A stretch of 64,000 bases of DNA from Pseudomonas fluorescens (GTDB lineage Bacteria; Pseudomonadota; Gammaproteobacteria; Pseudomonadales; Pseudomonadaceae). Shown here one piece after another: positions 18,564 to 27,826 of this stretch (its first letter is position 1; every line of letters starts with the position of its first letter). The notes beneath the pieces are model-generated. The model had not been told where the DNA came from, searched no databases, and saw nothing but the letters and a program-made list of their open reading frames with translations. A program made the translations under genes and the position numbers. The stretch spans positions 365,357 through 429,356 of the forward strand of contig NZ_LACC01000002.1 of assembly GCF_000967965.1 (NCBI RefSeq), in the 5' to 3' direction.

Positions 18564-18664
18564 GGCGGTGATCTCATTGAGGGATACGTTTCAACAAGAT
18601 CAAGATTACGCATATAATAAAAAGGCTTGAATGTCGTATACACCACCTTTCAGGACATCATGAT

Positions 18665-19597
18665 TCAGCCCCGATTGGCACGCTGGATCACCTGCGGCGG
18701 CTGCCCGAACGCCCGAATAAATGCGCGGCGCATACGTTCCCGGTCACCAAAGCCGGTGTCCGTCGCCACCACATCGATGGAGTGCCGCCCGGTTTCCATC
18801 ATCAACCGCGCCGACTCGACCCGCAGGCTTTCGATGGCCTTGGCCGGAGACTGGCCGGTTTCGGCATGAAACACCCGGCTGAATTGCCGAGGGCTGAGAT
18901 TGGCCGCGCTGGCCAGTTCTTCGACTGACAGCGCGGACTTGAGATTCTGCTTGGCGTAGTTCAGCGCGGCCTGTATGCGATCGGTCTTGGGGGCCAGTTC
19001 CAGCATCACCGAAAACTGCGACTGCCCGCCCGAACGCCGGTGATACACCACCAATTGCCGCGCTACCTTGCGTGCCACGTCGGCGCCCAGATCGTTCTCC
19101 ACCAGCGCCAAAGCCAGATCCACGCATGCGCTCATGCCGGCAGCCGTCCACAGGTGGCCGTCATTGATGAAGATCCGGTCTTCCTCGACCTTCACGTTCG
19201 GGTACGCCTTGCGAAAGGCCGGCACATGCGCCCAATGGGTGGTCGCCCGCCGACCATCGAGCAACCCCGCCTCCGCCAAGGCAATCGCCCCCGTGCAAAT
19301 CGAACCCAGACGCCGGGTGCCATGACTGGCACGGCGCAAAAACTCCAGCATGCCTGGCGTGGTCGGGCGGATCAGGTTGTCGCCCAGCACCAGCAGCGTA
19401 TCGAACCCGCGCTGGTCGAACGCTTCGGTCTGCACAGCAAAACCGGCGGACGTTTGCACCAGGCCGCCCGGCTCGGACAGCAAGGCAATGCGGTACAACG
19501 GCTCGTCACCGGCACTGTTGGCCAACTCGAAGGCGGCACACATGGCCAGGCCCAGAACCTGGAAACCGGGGTAAACAATGAGTCCGATCTGGTGCAT
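18665..19597 (-). CDS. GlxA family transcriptional regulator (DJ-1/PfpI + AraC HTH)
   Basis: A 310-residue fusion of a DJ-1/PfpI-like class I glutamine amidotransferase domain (residues 1-170, nucleophile-elbow region GSICTGAIALAEAGLLDG) and a C-terminal AraC-type double HTH (from about 215: SVEELASAANLSPRQFSRVFHAETG, then GFGDRERMRRAF). Such regulators sense small nitrogenous metabolites. It lies 101 nt upstream of the nitrilase on the same strand, so it is a candidate regulator of that gene. A palindrome sits just upstream of its start. Confidence 0.9.
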   Translation of the reverse strand: MHQIGLIVYPGFQVLGLAMCAAFELANSAGDEPLYRIALLSEPGGLVQTSAGFAVQTEAFDQRGFDTLLVLGDNLIRPTTPGMLEFLRRASHGTRRLGSICTGAIALAEAGLLDGRRATTHWAHVPAFRKAYPNVKVEEDRIFINDGHLWTAAGMSACVDLALALVENDLGADVARKVARQLVVYHRRSGGQSQFSVMLELAPKTDRIQAALNYAKQNLKSALSVEELASAANLSPRQFSRVFHAETGQSPAKAIESLRVESARLMMETGRHSIDVVATDTGFGDRERMRRAFIRAFGQPPQVIQRANRG

Positions 19598-19622
19598 GGC
19601 AATATGACCATAAACGTGGCAT

Positions 19623-19637
19623 GCCTGAAGTTCAGGC
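19623..19637. promoter_or_regulatory. Palindrome upstream of glxA-like gene
   Basis: GCCTGAAGTTCAGGC is a perfect 7+1+7 palindrome 26 nt upstream of the regulator's ATG and 118 nt before the divergent GST gene. A dimeric regulator operator is plausible; no experimental basis. Confidence 0.4.
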
Positions 19638-19754
19638 CAGAGACTTGTACTCTAACCCGAACAGCAGGCGCCGGACATCAGGCTGGAGCACCTCGCGCAT
19701 TGGCGGATGGCGACGGATAATCAACTGGTTTCCATCCCACCGAGGAATTGAAGG

Positions 19755-20417
19755 ATGTCACTGACTCTTTATTTCCATCCGCTCTCGTCGTTCTGCCACA
19801 AAGCGCTGATCGCTCTGTATGAACTGGAAATCGAGTTTGAAAAAAGGATCATCGACCTGGGCAACGAGGCTGACCGGGCCGAGCTACAAGCACTTTGGCC
19901 ACTCTGCAAATTCCCGGTGATCCGCGATCACGACCGCCAACGGGACGTACCCGAGTCGAGCGTGATCATTGAGTACCTGGACCGGCTTCATCCCGGCCAG
20001 GCACGCCTGATTCCGGATGATTGGCAAGCCGCGTTGGAGGTGCGCCTGTGGGACCGTTTTTTCGACCTGCATGTCCAGGTGCCGATGCAGAAGATCGTCG
20101 CTGACCGAATCTATGCCGCAAACGGCGACCTGACCCGCGAACGTGCTGCGCTGATGACGGCGTACGGCATGCTTGAACGCCAGTTGGCCGCAAACACCTG
20201 GGCAGCCAGCCCCGCCTTCAGCATGGCTGATTGCGCCGCTGCTCCGGCGCTGTTCTACGCCAGCACCCTCGTACCCTTTCCTGACGATCATCGCCACTTG
20301 AGTGCTTATTTCGACAGGTTGATCCAAAGGCCCTCGGTCAAGCGGGTGATCGACGAGGCAAGACCGTATTTTTCCTTGTATCCGTTTGCCGAGGCTATCC
20401 CGGAGCGCTTTCGGTAG
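19755..20417 (+). CDS. Glutathione S-transferase family protein
   Basis: A 220-residue protein with a thioredoxin-like N-terminal domain (residues 1-80: SLTLYFHPLSSFCHKALIAL, with cis-proline in CKFPVIRD and ESSVIIEYL for glutathione contact) and an all-helical C-terminal domain (SMADCAAAPALFYA). ATG 19755 follows GAAGG. The substrate is unknown. It is divergent from the GlxA-type regulator. Confidence 0.87.
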   Translation: MSLTLYFHPLSSFCHKALIALYELEIEFEKRIIDLGNEADRAELQALWPLCKFPVIRDHDRQRDVPESSVIIEYLDRLHPGQARLIPDDWQAALEVRLWDRFFDLHVQVPMQKIVADRIYAANGDLTRERAALMTAYGMLERQLAANTWAASPAFSMADCAAAPALFYASTLVPFPDDHRHLSAYFDRLIQRPSVKRVIDEARPYFSLYPFAEAIPERFR

Positions 20418-20508
20418 CGGTAGATGGGCGAACGGGAGGCAAAAAAACAACGAATCGACGAATAATAACCGTCGGTCGAGTGTTATCTGATTATGTGGGA
20501 ATAAAAAA

Positions 20509-20583
20509 TGGCAGGGGCGGCTGGATTCGAACCAACGCATGGCAGGATCAAAACCTGCTGCCTTACCGCTTGGCGACGCCCCT
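20509..20583 (-). tRNA. tRNA-Gln (anticodon TTG)
   Basis: Minus-strand cloverleaf of 75 nt with encoded CCA: acceptor AGGGGCG/CGCCCCT, anticodon arm GCAGG-TTTTGAT-CCTGC (anticodon TTG), and T-arm GTTGG-TTCGAAT-CCAGC. It closely follows the bacterial tRNA-Gln layout. The flanks show no integrase or attachment-site duplication. Confidence 0.95.
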
Positions 20584-20889
20584 GTATCTGTTGCGATGAG
20601 TGCCTGGCACTCGCTTTCTTGAGTGGCAACAAGACCTGTTGCCTGCTCTCGCGACTGGCTCCCTGAGGGCCGCTGCAAGAGTGGGCGCAAATTTACCAAC
20701 ATTTTCCTCATATGGGAAGCCCAAACAAAAAAAATTGTTCATTAAAACAGACGCTTAGTGTCGAGCCGAATCTCGGGGTGCTATCGGCGCACTTTCACCC
20801 CGAACAGCTCTGCTACGCTTTTCCTAACTCGAATTGAATCGGGAATCGTTTACGCAACACCCTTCCCTTGCCATTTGAGGGCGCCAAAA

Positions 20890-21333
20890 GTGAAAGGCAA
20901 ATTAATGGGGGCCGCTGCAACCCTTCTGGTTCTCGGGACCGCGATTTATGGGTTGAACACTTGGGAACACATCCAGGACCAGCGGCAGGAAGCGGTCTGC
21001 AAGGCCGCCCGGGAGCATCTCAATGGACTGGAAACCCAGGCACGAGCCTTTGCCTCCGGGTTGACGGTCGAAGCCTATGCCGAAGCCGAAAAAGCCGAGG
21101 CCGGCCAGTTGGTTCTGGCGCTCGATACCGCCAAGAATGAAGCCGAAGTCGATGCCGTCATCGACAGGCACGCCGCTGCCATCGAGGCGCAGATATCCGC
21201 CGAGAACGCTGAGGTTCAATCCCGAGGCGAACAACCCTTCCTCGGTCAGGAAATGAAAAAGCAACGCATCCCCACCGACGTCAAACAGGAATTCAAACGA
21301 GCTGAGAAAGCCGTCGCCGACACCTGCGGATAG
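20890..21333 (+). CDS. Hypothetical membrane-anchored protein
   Basis: A 147-residue protein with one N-terminal transmembrane helix (GAAATLLVLGTAIYGL, residues 6-22) followed by an acidic, helix-rich domain with probable coiled coil (EAYAEAEKAEAGQLVLALDTAKNEAEVD). Two cysteines (one after the helix, one two residues from the end) could form a disulfide. GTG 20890 is chosen because GAGG at 20877-20880 is spaced 9 nt; the earlier reading frame up to 20758 lacks a ribosome site. Function unknown. Confidence 0.65.
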   Translation: MKGKLMGAAATLLVLGTAIYGLNTWEHIQDQRQEAVCKAAREHLNGLETQARAFASGLTVEAYAEAEKAEAGQLVLALDTAKNEAEVDAVIDRHAAAIEAQISAENAEVQSRGEQPFLGQEMKKQRIPTDVKQEFKRAEKAVADTCG

Positions 21334-21437
21334 TGTCGCCCGCCAGCTCCAGGCTTGTCGCCAGCGTCCAGACTTCAGCAAAAGCGGTTTCAAGCTGGAA
21401 CAGGCGAGTGCGCCGTTGCGACGCACTCGCCGGTCAC

Positions 21438-23426
21438 TCAGTGCGGCGCGCGCGGGATGGTCTTGAGCAGGTCTTCGGGGCTGATGTGACCGACCACGCT
21501 GCCCGGTTGCGGCAGGTTGAGGATGTGGCCTTTCATCTTGCCGATGATGTGCATCTCGCAAGGCTTGCAGTCGAACTTCAACGTCAGCACTTCATCGCCG
21601 TGGATCAGTTGCATCGGCGCAACCTTGGTGCGCACGCCAGTTACACCTTTGGCCTGTTTCGGGCACAGGTTGAAGGAGAAACGCAGGCAGTGCTTGGTGA
21701 TCATCACCGGCACCTCGCCGGTTTCCTCGTGGGCCTCGTAGGCCGCGTCGATCAGCTTGACGCCATGGCGGTGATAGAAGTCCCGGGCCTTCTGGTTGTA
21801 GACGTTGGCCAGGAACGACAGGTGCGAATCCGGGTACACCGGCGGCGGCGTGGTTTCGGCCTTGCGGCTGCCCCGCGGGTGAGCCGCGATCCGCGCCTCG
21901 GTCAAGGCTTCAATCACTTCGCGGCGCAATGCCTTGAGCTGCGAGTTCGGGATGAAGTACGCCTGCGGCGCGTCCAGCTTGATGTCGATGGCGTGGTACT
22001 GCGTGGTACCCAGTTGGCCGAGCAAATCCTGCAATTGCTCCAGCGCCTGTTCCGGCTTGTTGGCTGCGCCGAACGGGCCAGCCAGGGTGACGCTGGCGCT
22101 GATGCCCTCTTCGCTGGTAGCGGTCAGTTCCAGCTGGTCTTCACGCAGGCGAGCGACCCAGTTCAGGGCAATGCGACGCTCGGCGGAGGTCTTTTGCAGC
22201 GCCTGTTGCCAGTTGTGATCGAGGTTGCGATTCAGCGGGTGGTTGGGGCGCAGCTTGTACATCCCCTCCGGCATCTCGTTGGGCTCGACGCGATAGCGAT
22301 AACGCTTCTCGCCGTCCTCCTCGAATTCGCCTTTGGGTTCGGCGATGTTGGCGCGAAAACCCACCACTTCACGCTTGACCAGCACGTTGAGGCCGTCGCC
22401 GTTGGACAGTGGCTCGTGCGTCACGACCTGCATGTCACGCTTGGCGACTTTCTCGACTATACCCACCGGAAGACCGGTGAAGGTCGGCGAGTCAAAGGCG
22501 CCGATATCGATCTTGCGGTCAGTGACGAAGTAATCGGTGCTGCCACGGTGGAAGGTTTTTTCCGGGTCGGGCAGGAAGAAGTGCGCGGTGCGGCCGCTGG
22601 AGGCGCGGGCCAGGTCCGGGCGGTCTTCGAGCACGGCGTCGAGGCGCTGGCGGTAGTAGGCGGTGATGTTTTTCACATAGCCCATGTCCTTGTAGCGGCC
22701 TTCGATCTTGAACGAGCGCACGCCGGCCTCGACCAGGGCGCGGATGTTGGCGCTCTGGTTGTTGTCCTTCATCGACAGCAGGTGCTTTTCGTAAGCGATC
22801 ACCCCACCCTTCTCGTCCTTGAGGGTGTACGGCAGACGGCAGGCCTGGGAGCAGTCGCCACGGTTGGCGCTGCGCCCGGTTTGCGCGTGGGAAATGTTGC
22901 ACTGACCGGAAAACGCCACGCACAACGCGCCATGGATAAAGAACTCGATGGCCGCGTCGGTTTCATCGGCGATGGCGCGGATCTCCTGGAGATTCAGCTC
23001 GCGGGCCAGCACCAGTTGCGAGAAACCGGCCTGATCGAGGAACTTCGCCCGTTCCAGGGTGCGGATGTCGGTCTGGGTACTGGCATGCAGCTCGATCGGC
23101 GGAATGTCCAGCTCCATCACCCCCAGGTCCTGGACGATCAGCGCATCGACGCCGGCGTCGTACAACTGGTGGATCAGCTTGCGGGCCGGCTCCAGTTCGT
23201 TGTCGTGCAGGATGGTATTGATGGTGGTGAACACCCGGGCGTGGTAGCGACGGGCGAACTCCACCAGTTCGGCGATATCGCTCACTTCGTTGCAGGCGTT
23301 GTGGCGGGCGCCGAAGCTCGGGCCACCGATGTAGATGGCATCGGCGCCATGCAGAATGGCCTCGCGGGCGATGGCCACATCGCGGGCAGGGCTGAGCAAT
23401 TCCAGGTGATGTTTGGGCAAAGACAT
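21438..23426 (-). CDS. rlhA: U32 peptidase-family 23S rRNA C2501 hydroxylase
   Basis: A 662-residue protein of the U32 family with a C-terminal collagenase-like DUF3656 region, the size and layout of E. coli RlhA (YdcP), which makes 5-hydroxycytidine at 23S C2501. Cysteines of the presumed Fe-S site are visible in HGALCVAFSGQC and NRGDCSQACRLPY. The U32 core starts ELLSPARDVAIAREAILHGADA. The shorter tRNA enzyme TrhP (YegQ) lacks this C-terminal part. The start at 23426 gives MSLPKHHLELL, matching the family's N-terminus. Confidence 0.85.
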   Translation of the reverse strand: MSLPKHHLELLSPARDVAIAREAILHGADAIYIGGPSFGARHNACNEVSDIAELVEFARRYHARVFTTINTILHDNELEPARKLIHQLYDAGVDALIVQDLGVMELDIPPIELHASTQTDIRTLERAKFLDQAGFSQLVLARELNLQEIRAIADETDAAIEFFIHGALCVAFSGQCNISHAQTGRSANRGDCSQACRLPYTLKDEKGGVIAYEKHLLSMKDNNQSANIRALVEAGVRSFKIEGRYKDMGYVKNITAYYRQRLDAVLEDRPDLARASSGRTAHFFLPDPEKTFHRGSTDYFVTDRKIDIGAFDSPTFTGLPVGIVEKVAKRDMQVVTHEPLSNGDGLNVLVKREVVGFRANIAEPKGEFEEDGEKRYRYRVEPNEMPEGMYKLRPNHPLNRNLDHNWQQALQKTSAERRIALNWVARLREDQLELTATSEEGISASVTLAGPFGAANKPEQALEQLQDLLGQLGTTQYHAIDIKLDAPQAYFIPNSQLKALRREVIEALTEARIAAHPRGSRKAETTPPPVYPDSHLSFLANVYNQKARDFYHRHGVKLIDAAYEAHEETGEVPVMITKHCLRFSFNLCPKQAKGVTGVRTKVAPMQLIHGDEVLTLKFDCKPCEMHIIGKMKGHILNLPQPGSVVGHISPEDLLKTIPRAPH

Positions 23427-23540
23427 AGTTTTTTTAGTCAGGCTTGTCACGGTCGAGGCGTGCATTGTAGCGGCGAAACGCCTGACCGGCACCCGTATGC
23501 TGCCAGGTGGTGGCCTTGGGCAGATCTGCCCTGCCTGAAT

Positions 23541-23658
23541 CCTTGTAGGAGCGAGCTTGCTCGCGATGGACGTTAACGATGACGCGGGCATTCTGTATGC
23601 ACGCGTCGCCCTTATGTTCATCGTCGGAACGCCGCCCGGAGCAAGCTCGCTCCTACAG
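23541..23658. repeat. REP pair, TAGGAG variant
   Basis: GTAGGAGCGAGCTTGCTCGCGA (23545-23566) and, inverted, CCGGAGCAAGCTCGCTCCTAC (23637-23657). Both arms carry the unusual TAGGAG/CTCCTA ending. It fills most of the 254-nt gap between the rlhA and RidA genes. Confidence 0.88.
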
Positions 23659-23680
23659 TATTGTGTGTGTGTTGCTTCGA

Positions 23681-24061
23681 TCAGGCCTTGGCCGCCATCG
23701 CGGTCACTTCCACGCGCATGCCTTCAACCGCCAACGAGGCAACCCCGACAGCGGCGCGCACTGGCCATGGCTTGGCGAAGTAGCGCTTGTAGACTTCGTT
23801 GAACGCGGCGCGGTCGGCCATGTCGGTGAGGTAGATGGTCAGGTGCATCACGCGATCCATGGAGCTGCCGGCACGCTCCAGCGCGACCTTCAGCGCTTGC
23901 AGGGTGCATTCGCTTTGCAGGGTGATGTCGCCCAGTTCCAGGCTGCCGTCGGCGCGAGTGGGGATCTGGGTGGAGACCAGCACGCCACCGAAACCGACGA
24001 CGTCGGAGGAAATCGAATCCGCATCGGGATCGGGGGTAAAGGTCAGGTCGTGGTTTGCCAT
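23681..24061 (-). CDS. RidA family protein
   Basis: A 126-residue single-domain YjgF/YER057c/UK114 protein, likely a trimeric enamine/imine deaminase. The pattern GGVLVSTQIPTRADGS, LQALKVALERAGSSMDRVMHLTIYLTDM and FAKPWPVRAAVGVASL fits the RidA core with its conserved arginine near the C-terminus. The ATG at 24061 is preceded on the minus strand by AGAGAG. RidA removes reactive 2-aminoacrylate; this copy may be a paralogue. Confidence 0.88.
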   Translation of the reverse strand: MANHDLTFTPDPDADSISSDVVGFGGVLVSTQIPTRADGSLELGDITLQSECTLQALKVALERAGSSMDRVMHLTIYLTDMADRAAFNEVYKRYFAKPWPVRAAVGVASLAVEGMRVEVTAMAAKA

Positions 24062-24184
24062 GGGGACTCTCTTGTTGGATGGGGGTGAGGCAGGTGCCTT
24101 TTGGCCCACCAGTTTACAGGGCCATGCCCGGGTGTGCGACGGCAGGCCCTGGCAGATCAACAAGCAATCAACACCGAGCCCTGA

Positions 24185-24925
24185 TCAGAAGGTCTTGCTG
24201 GCGCTGACCACGACGGTTGCGGTGCACACGTCGCCATAGCCGTAGTAGCTCGTGCACTCATGCGTGGACAGGTCGGTGTCGACGTAGGCCAGCGCCCAGT
24301 CGACGCCCACGGAGCTGTGGGTCAGCCGGGCTTCCCACTCGTGATAGTCGCCACGGGTAGCGCCGTCGCCGGCAATGAACACGTCATCCTTGAAATCGAA
24401 TCGGCCATAGCGCACCTCCAGCCCCGTGTCCGCTGGTAGCGCGTAGCTGTAGCCCAGATAGGTGTAGAGCGTGTCCTGGTCCTTGCCCACATAAGTCTGC
24501 AAATCGTTGGAATAGTAAGTGGCGAACTTGAAGCCATAGGCTTTGACGATGGCGTAGACCTCGCTCTGGTTGAAGTCCGATTGCCTGGCGTAGGTGTACT
24601 TGAGGTAGCCAACGTCGAGGCTGACGTCATCGGTGATCTGCTTGTAGAAGCCCGCGTAGAAATCCTGCTCCAAGCGGGTTTTATAGTTCAGGCCGAAATC
24701 GACATTGGAGGTCCAGACCCCGGCGTAGGCGCCGCTGCTGTGCAGCAATGTGGCGTCCAGTTGCGCCGCAGGGTCGCCCAGGGTCAGTGACAAGCCACGG
24801 CTGCGGTAGTCGCTGACCACCGCCGGCTTGAGCATCAGTTGAAAGTCATCGTTCAGCGTAATGGCGTGGGCGGCCAGCGGCAAAAAAGTGCAGGCGACAA
24901 ACAGGGTCAATGCAGGGCGATGCAT
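24185..24925 (-). CDS. TorF-family putative outer-membrane porin
   Basis: A 246-residue protein with an N-terminal signal peptide (HRPALTLFVACTFLPLAAHA) and a mature part of alternating aromatic beta-strands ending in a C-terminal Phe (SASKTF), the outer-membrane barrel signature. The start VVSDYRSRGLSLTLGDPAAQLD and FYAGFYKQ fit the TIGR02001/TorF group. The substrate is unknown. Its neighbour upstream is a secreted amidohydrolase, which may act on the material the porin admits. Confidence 0.82.
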   Translation of the reverse strand: MHRPALTLFVACTFLPLAAHAITLNDDFQLMLKPAVVSDYRSRGLSLTLGDPAAQLDATLLHSSGAYAGVWTSNVDFGLNYKTRLEQDFYAGFYKQITDDVSLDVGYLKYTYARQSDFNQSEVYAIVKAYGFKFATYYSNDLQTYVGKDQDTLYTYLGYSYALPADTGLEVRYGRFDFKDDVFIAGDGATRGDYHEWEARLTHSSVGVDWALAYVDTDLSTHECTSYYGYGDVCTATVVVSASKTF

Positions 24926-25010
24926 GTTTCAGGTCCTTTCTTATTATTGAGTCGGCAAGGCTTCGCCCTCCCCTTGCCGGCAGGGCAAAGGGTGGGCGAA
25001 CAGGGGGGAG

Positions 25011-26750
25011 TTACGGGCGGCTGTAGACTTCGCGGCCGGCGAAGTAAGTCTTCAACACTTGGGTGTCGGCCAGTTGCGTTTCAGGCGCGCTGAACACATC
25101 GCGGTCGACAACGATCATGTCGGCCTGCTTGCCTGGGGTCAGCGAGCCGATCTGCTGTTCCAGGCCAATGGTTTTCGCGGCGTTGCGGGTGTAGGCGTAG
25201 AACATGGTTTCGCGGTCGATGGCTTCTGCCTGGTTCAGCACACCCTTGGGGCCTTTACGGCTGATGGCTTGCCCGATCGCTTTCCACGGATCCGGTGTCG
25301 ACACCGGCCAGTCGCTGGCCCCGGAGATCGTCGCGCCGTTCTTGAGCAACGAACGCGCCGGGTACATGAACTGGAACTGCATGGCATTGATGTAAGGCTG
25401 CAGCAGATCGATGCTCAGCTCGTCTGCCGAGGCCCAGTAAAGCTGCATCGATGCGATGACGTTGAGCGGCTTGAACCGGGTGAATTCCTTGGGGTTGACC
25501 ATCTGCAAGTGGGTGATGGAGTGGGCCACGTTGTTGTGCCCTTCGCGACGCGCCTGCTCGATGCCATTGAGGCTTTCACGCACCGCTCGATCACCGATGG
25601 CATGCACATGCACCAGCCAGCCGCGGGCATCGGCGGCCCCCACCAGTTCACCGAAGTGCGCCGGGTCGATCAGCAGTTCGCCGCCCTTGAGCGAGTTCTT
25701 GTAGGGCGACAGCAACGATGCGGTTTGTGCCGGAAATTCGGCGACGCCATCGGCGAACACCTTGATGCCCGGCAGGCTCAGATTGTCGACACCAGCGAAT
25801 TGCTCGCGCACCTGCTCCACCACCTCAAGGTCGGCGGGTTTGCTCTTGGGGTTGACGACCATCAGGGCGGCCACGTGCAGGCGCAGTTCACCCTTGTCCG
25901 CCAATGCCTTGTAGGCCGGCAGCACCCCGACGTTTTTCACCGTGGGCTTGAAGTCGAACAACGCATCCCCGGGCACCGCGTTGGCCGCCGGGTCCATCAG
26001 CGCCGTCACGCCCAGGCTGTGATAAAGGTCGCGGGCCGCTTCGGCGGCGCTGATCAATTGCTCAAGACTGGCCGGCGGCAGCTGCGACATCACCGCCGAC
26101 AAGCCGGCATCGGCGACGAAACCGTTGGGGGTGTTGTCGTCATGGTGGCCGATGGTCGCCACCGCTTCGCCCGTGAGTGCCTTGACCCGCTCGGCATCGA
26201 TACCGGCGCGCTTGAGCAGGGTCTTGTTGGCCCAACCGGTGTGGTAATCCCACCCGACGAACAGGATCGGCGTGTCCGTCCATTCACCCTGGTTGAAGCG
26301 CTTTTCAAACTCCGCCACCTGGCTCCAGTAGGTCGAGGGCGTTCCACCGACGACCAGAATGTCGCCATGCCGGGCCTTGCCGTTGTCGCGCCACTCGCGC
26401 AAGCGCTGCTCCAGTTCGTCGAACGGCAGCATTTGCGTCTCAAGGTCCGCGGACTTGAGCTTCACCCCGCCAAACACCGCGTGGCTGTGGGTGTCGATGA
26501 AACCGGGCATCAACACCTTGCCCTGCAAGTCAATGACCTGCGTGCCGGGGTCCTTGAGGGCCAGCACCTCGGCGTCGCTGCCGACCTTGACGACTTTCCC
26601 GTCCTCCACGGCCACGGCCTGTTGCAGCGCCTTGCCCTGCTCGGCGGTAAAGACTTTGCCGTTATGCAAAATCAGATCGGCGGCCGCCATGCTTTCCATA
26701 GAGGAAAGACCAATAGCCATGGCCAATGCCGACTGGATAATCCGCTTCAT
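25011..26750 (-). CDS. Secreted amidohydrolase family protein (YtcJ-like)
   Basis: A 579-residue metal-dependent hydrolase with a signal peptide (KRIIQSALAMAIGLSSMESMAAA). The amidohydrolase N-terminal metal pair is in GFIDTHSHAVFGG, further ligands in HVHAIGDRAV, and the C-terminal GASDWPVSTPDPW is typical of the YtcJ/amidohydrolase 3 group. Probably periplasmic. The start at 26750 puts the signal peptide at the N-terminus; the extension to 26843 has none. Divergent from a LysR gene 107 nt away. Confidence 0.88.
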   Translation of the reverse strand: MKRIIQSALAMAIGLSSMESMAAADLILHNGKVFTAEQGKALQQAVAVEDGKVVKVGSDAEVLALKDPGTQVIDLQGKVLMPGFIDTHSHAVFGGVKLKSADLETQMLPFDELEQRLREWRDNGKARHGDILVVGGTPSTYWSQVAEFEKRFNQGEWTDTPILFVGWDYHTGWANKTLLKRAGIDAERVKALTGEAVATIGHHDDNTPNGFVADAGLSAVMSQLPPASLEQLISAAEAARDLYHSLGVTALMDPAANAVPGDALFDFKPTVKNVGVLPAYKALADKGELRLHVAALMVVNPKSKPADLEVVEQVREQFAGVDNLSLPGIKVFADGVAEFPAQTASLLSPYKNSLKGGELLIDPAHFGELVGAADARGWLVHVHAIGDRAVRESLNGIEQARREGHNNVAHSITHLQMVNPKEFTRFKPLNVIASMQLYWASADELSIDLLQPYINAMQFQFMYPARSLLKNGATISGASDWPVSTPDPWKAIGQAISRKGPKGVLNQAEAIDRETMFYAYTRNAAKTIGLEQQIGSLTPGKQADMIVVDRDVFSAPETQLADTQVLKTYFAGREVYSRP

Positions 26751-26857
26751 CGTCCCGCACCTTTTTTCTTGTAGGAATGCCGTGAGACTAGCGAACCGGG
26801 CGGCGGTAAAGAATACTCGGCCCACGTAACACATACTTTCCAAACAGGAAACACTGA

Positions 26858-27772
26858 ATGGACCAGCTCAGCGCCATCGCGATGTTTGTCGAAACCGCCG
26901 ACCAGGGCAGTTTCACCCGTGCCGCTTCGCAATTGGGCAAAACCACCTCGGCCCTGACACGGGCCATCACCCACCTGGAAGAGGAATTGGGCACGCGCCT
27001 GTTCGAGCGTTCCACGCGACGCATCGCGCTGACCGAGGCCGGGGAAATTTTCCTCGCCAGTTCGCGACAAGTGCTCACGCAACTGGAGCAAGCCCGGGAA
27101 GACATCGGCCAGTTGCAGCGGGAAATGTATGGCCTGCTGCGCGTGACCGCCCCGCCCTCGTTCGCGCCGGCCTTTTTCAATGAGGTGTGCTGTCGTTTTC
27201 TCGAGCGCTACCCGCAGATGCGCCTGGACGTGGTGCTCACCGATGAGTTCGTCGACCTGGTCGAAGGCCGGTTCGACCTCGCGGTGCGGGACGGCCCGGT
27301 GGAATTGCCCGACCTGATCACCCGCCCGCTGACCGCCAACCGCATCCTCTTGTGCGCCAGCCCCCGCTACTTGCAACGCAACCCGCTCGAGGTGCAACCG
27401 CACACGTTCAATCAACACGATTGGCTGCTGTTTCGTCACCCGGCCCTGAACCCGCATTACTGGTGGCTCGAACAGGAGGGTGAACGCAAACGAATCACCC
27501 AGCCGATACCGCGGCTGAGCAGCGACAACTATGACTTCCTGTTCGGCGCCCTGCTGGCCGGCCGGGGTTTGCAGTTCTGCCCGCAGTGGAGCGCCGCCCC
27601 GTACATCCGGCGCGGTGAACTGGTGCAACTGCTGCCGGACGCCGACCTCGACCCCGAGCAGTTCGGCCGGAAAATCCACGTGATTTACCCGGCGCACCGC
27701 CGCCATACCCGCAAGCATCAGGCGTTTATCGAGTGCCTGACCGAGTACCTGGACGAGCAGGCGTTGCATTGA
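26858..27772 (+). CDS. LysR-family transcriptional regulator
   Basis: A 304-residue LysR protein: HTH in MDQLSAIAMFVETADQGSFTRAASQLGKTTSALTRAI, effector domain from about residue 92. The group with LFERSTRRIALTEAGE is common in Pseudomonas (AaeR/DmlR-like). It is divergent from the secreted amidohydrolase and likely controls it through the 107-nt shared region. Confidence 0.88.
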   Translation: MDQLSAIAMFVETADQGSFTRAASQLGKTTSALTRAITHLEEELGTRLFERSTRRIALTEAGEIFLASSRQVLTQLEQAREDIGQLQREMYGLLRVTAPPSFAPAFFNEVCCRFLERYPQMRLDVVLTDEFVDLVEGRFDLAVRDGPVELPDLITRPLTANRILLCASPRYLQRNPLEVQPHTFNQHDWLLFRHPALNPHYWWLEQEGERKRITQPIPRLSSDNYDFLFGALLAGRGLQFCPQWSAAPYIRRGELVQLLPDADLDPEQFGRKIHVIYPAHRRHTRKHQAFIECLTEYLDEQALH

Positions 27773-27826
27773 GGCAGGCATCCGCTGCCCTTGAAATCAC
27801 ACCCGGTCAGCCGAACTGCGCCCGGG

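Noticed and set aside
20509..20583. tRNA-Gln as an integration site for a mobile element
   Set aside because: No integrase gene and no repeat of the tRNA 3' end was found in the flanks; neighbouring genes look like core chromosome.
21333..23576. 747-codon plus-strand frame opposite rlhA
   Set aside because: The minus-strand frame encodes complete RlhA with its Cys motifs; the plus-strand product is the usual low-complexity antisense translation.
25059..26774. 571-codon plus-strand frame opposite the amidohydrolase
   Set aside because: The amidohydrolase has a signal peptide and metal motifs; the opposite frame has none.
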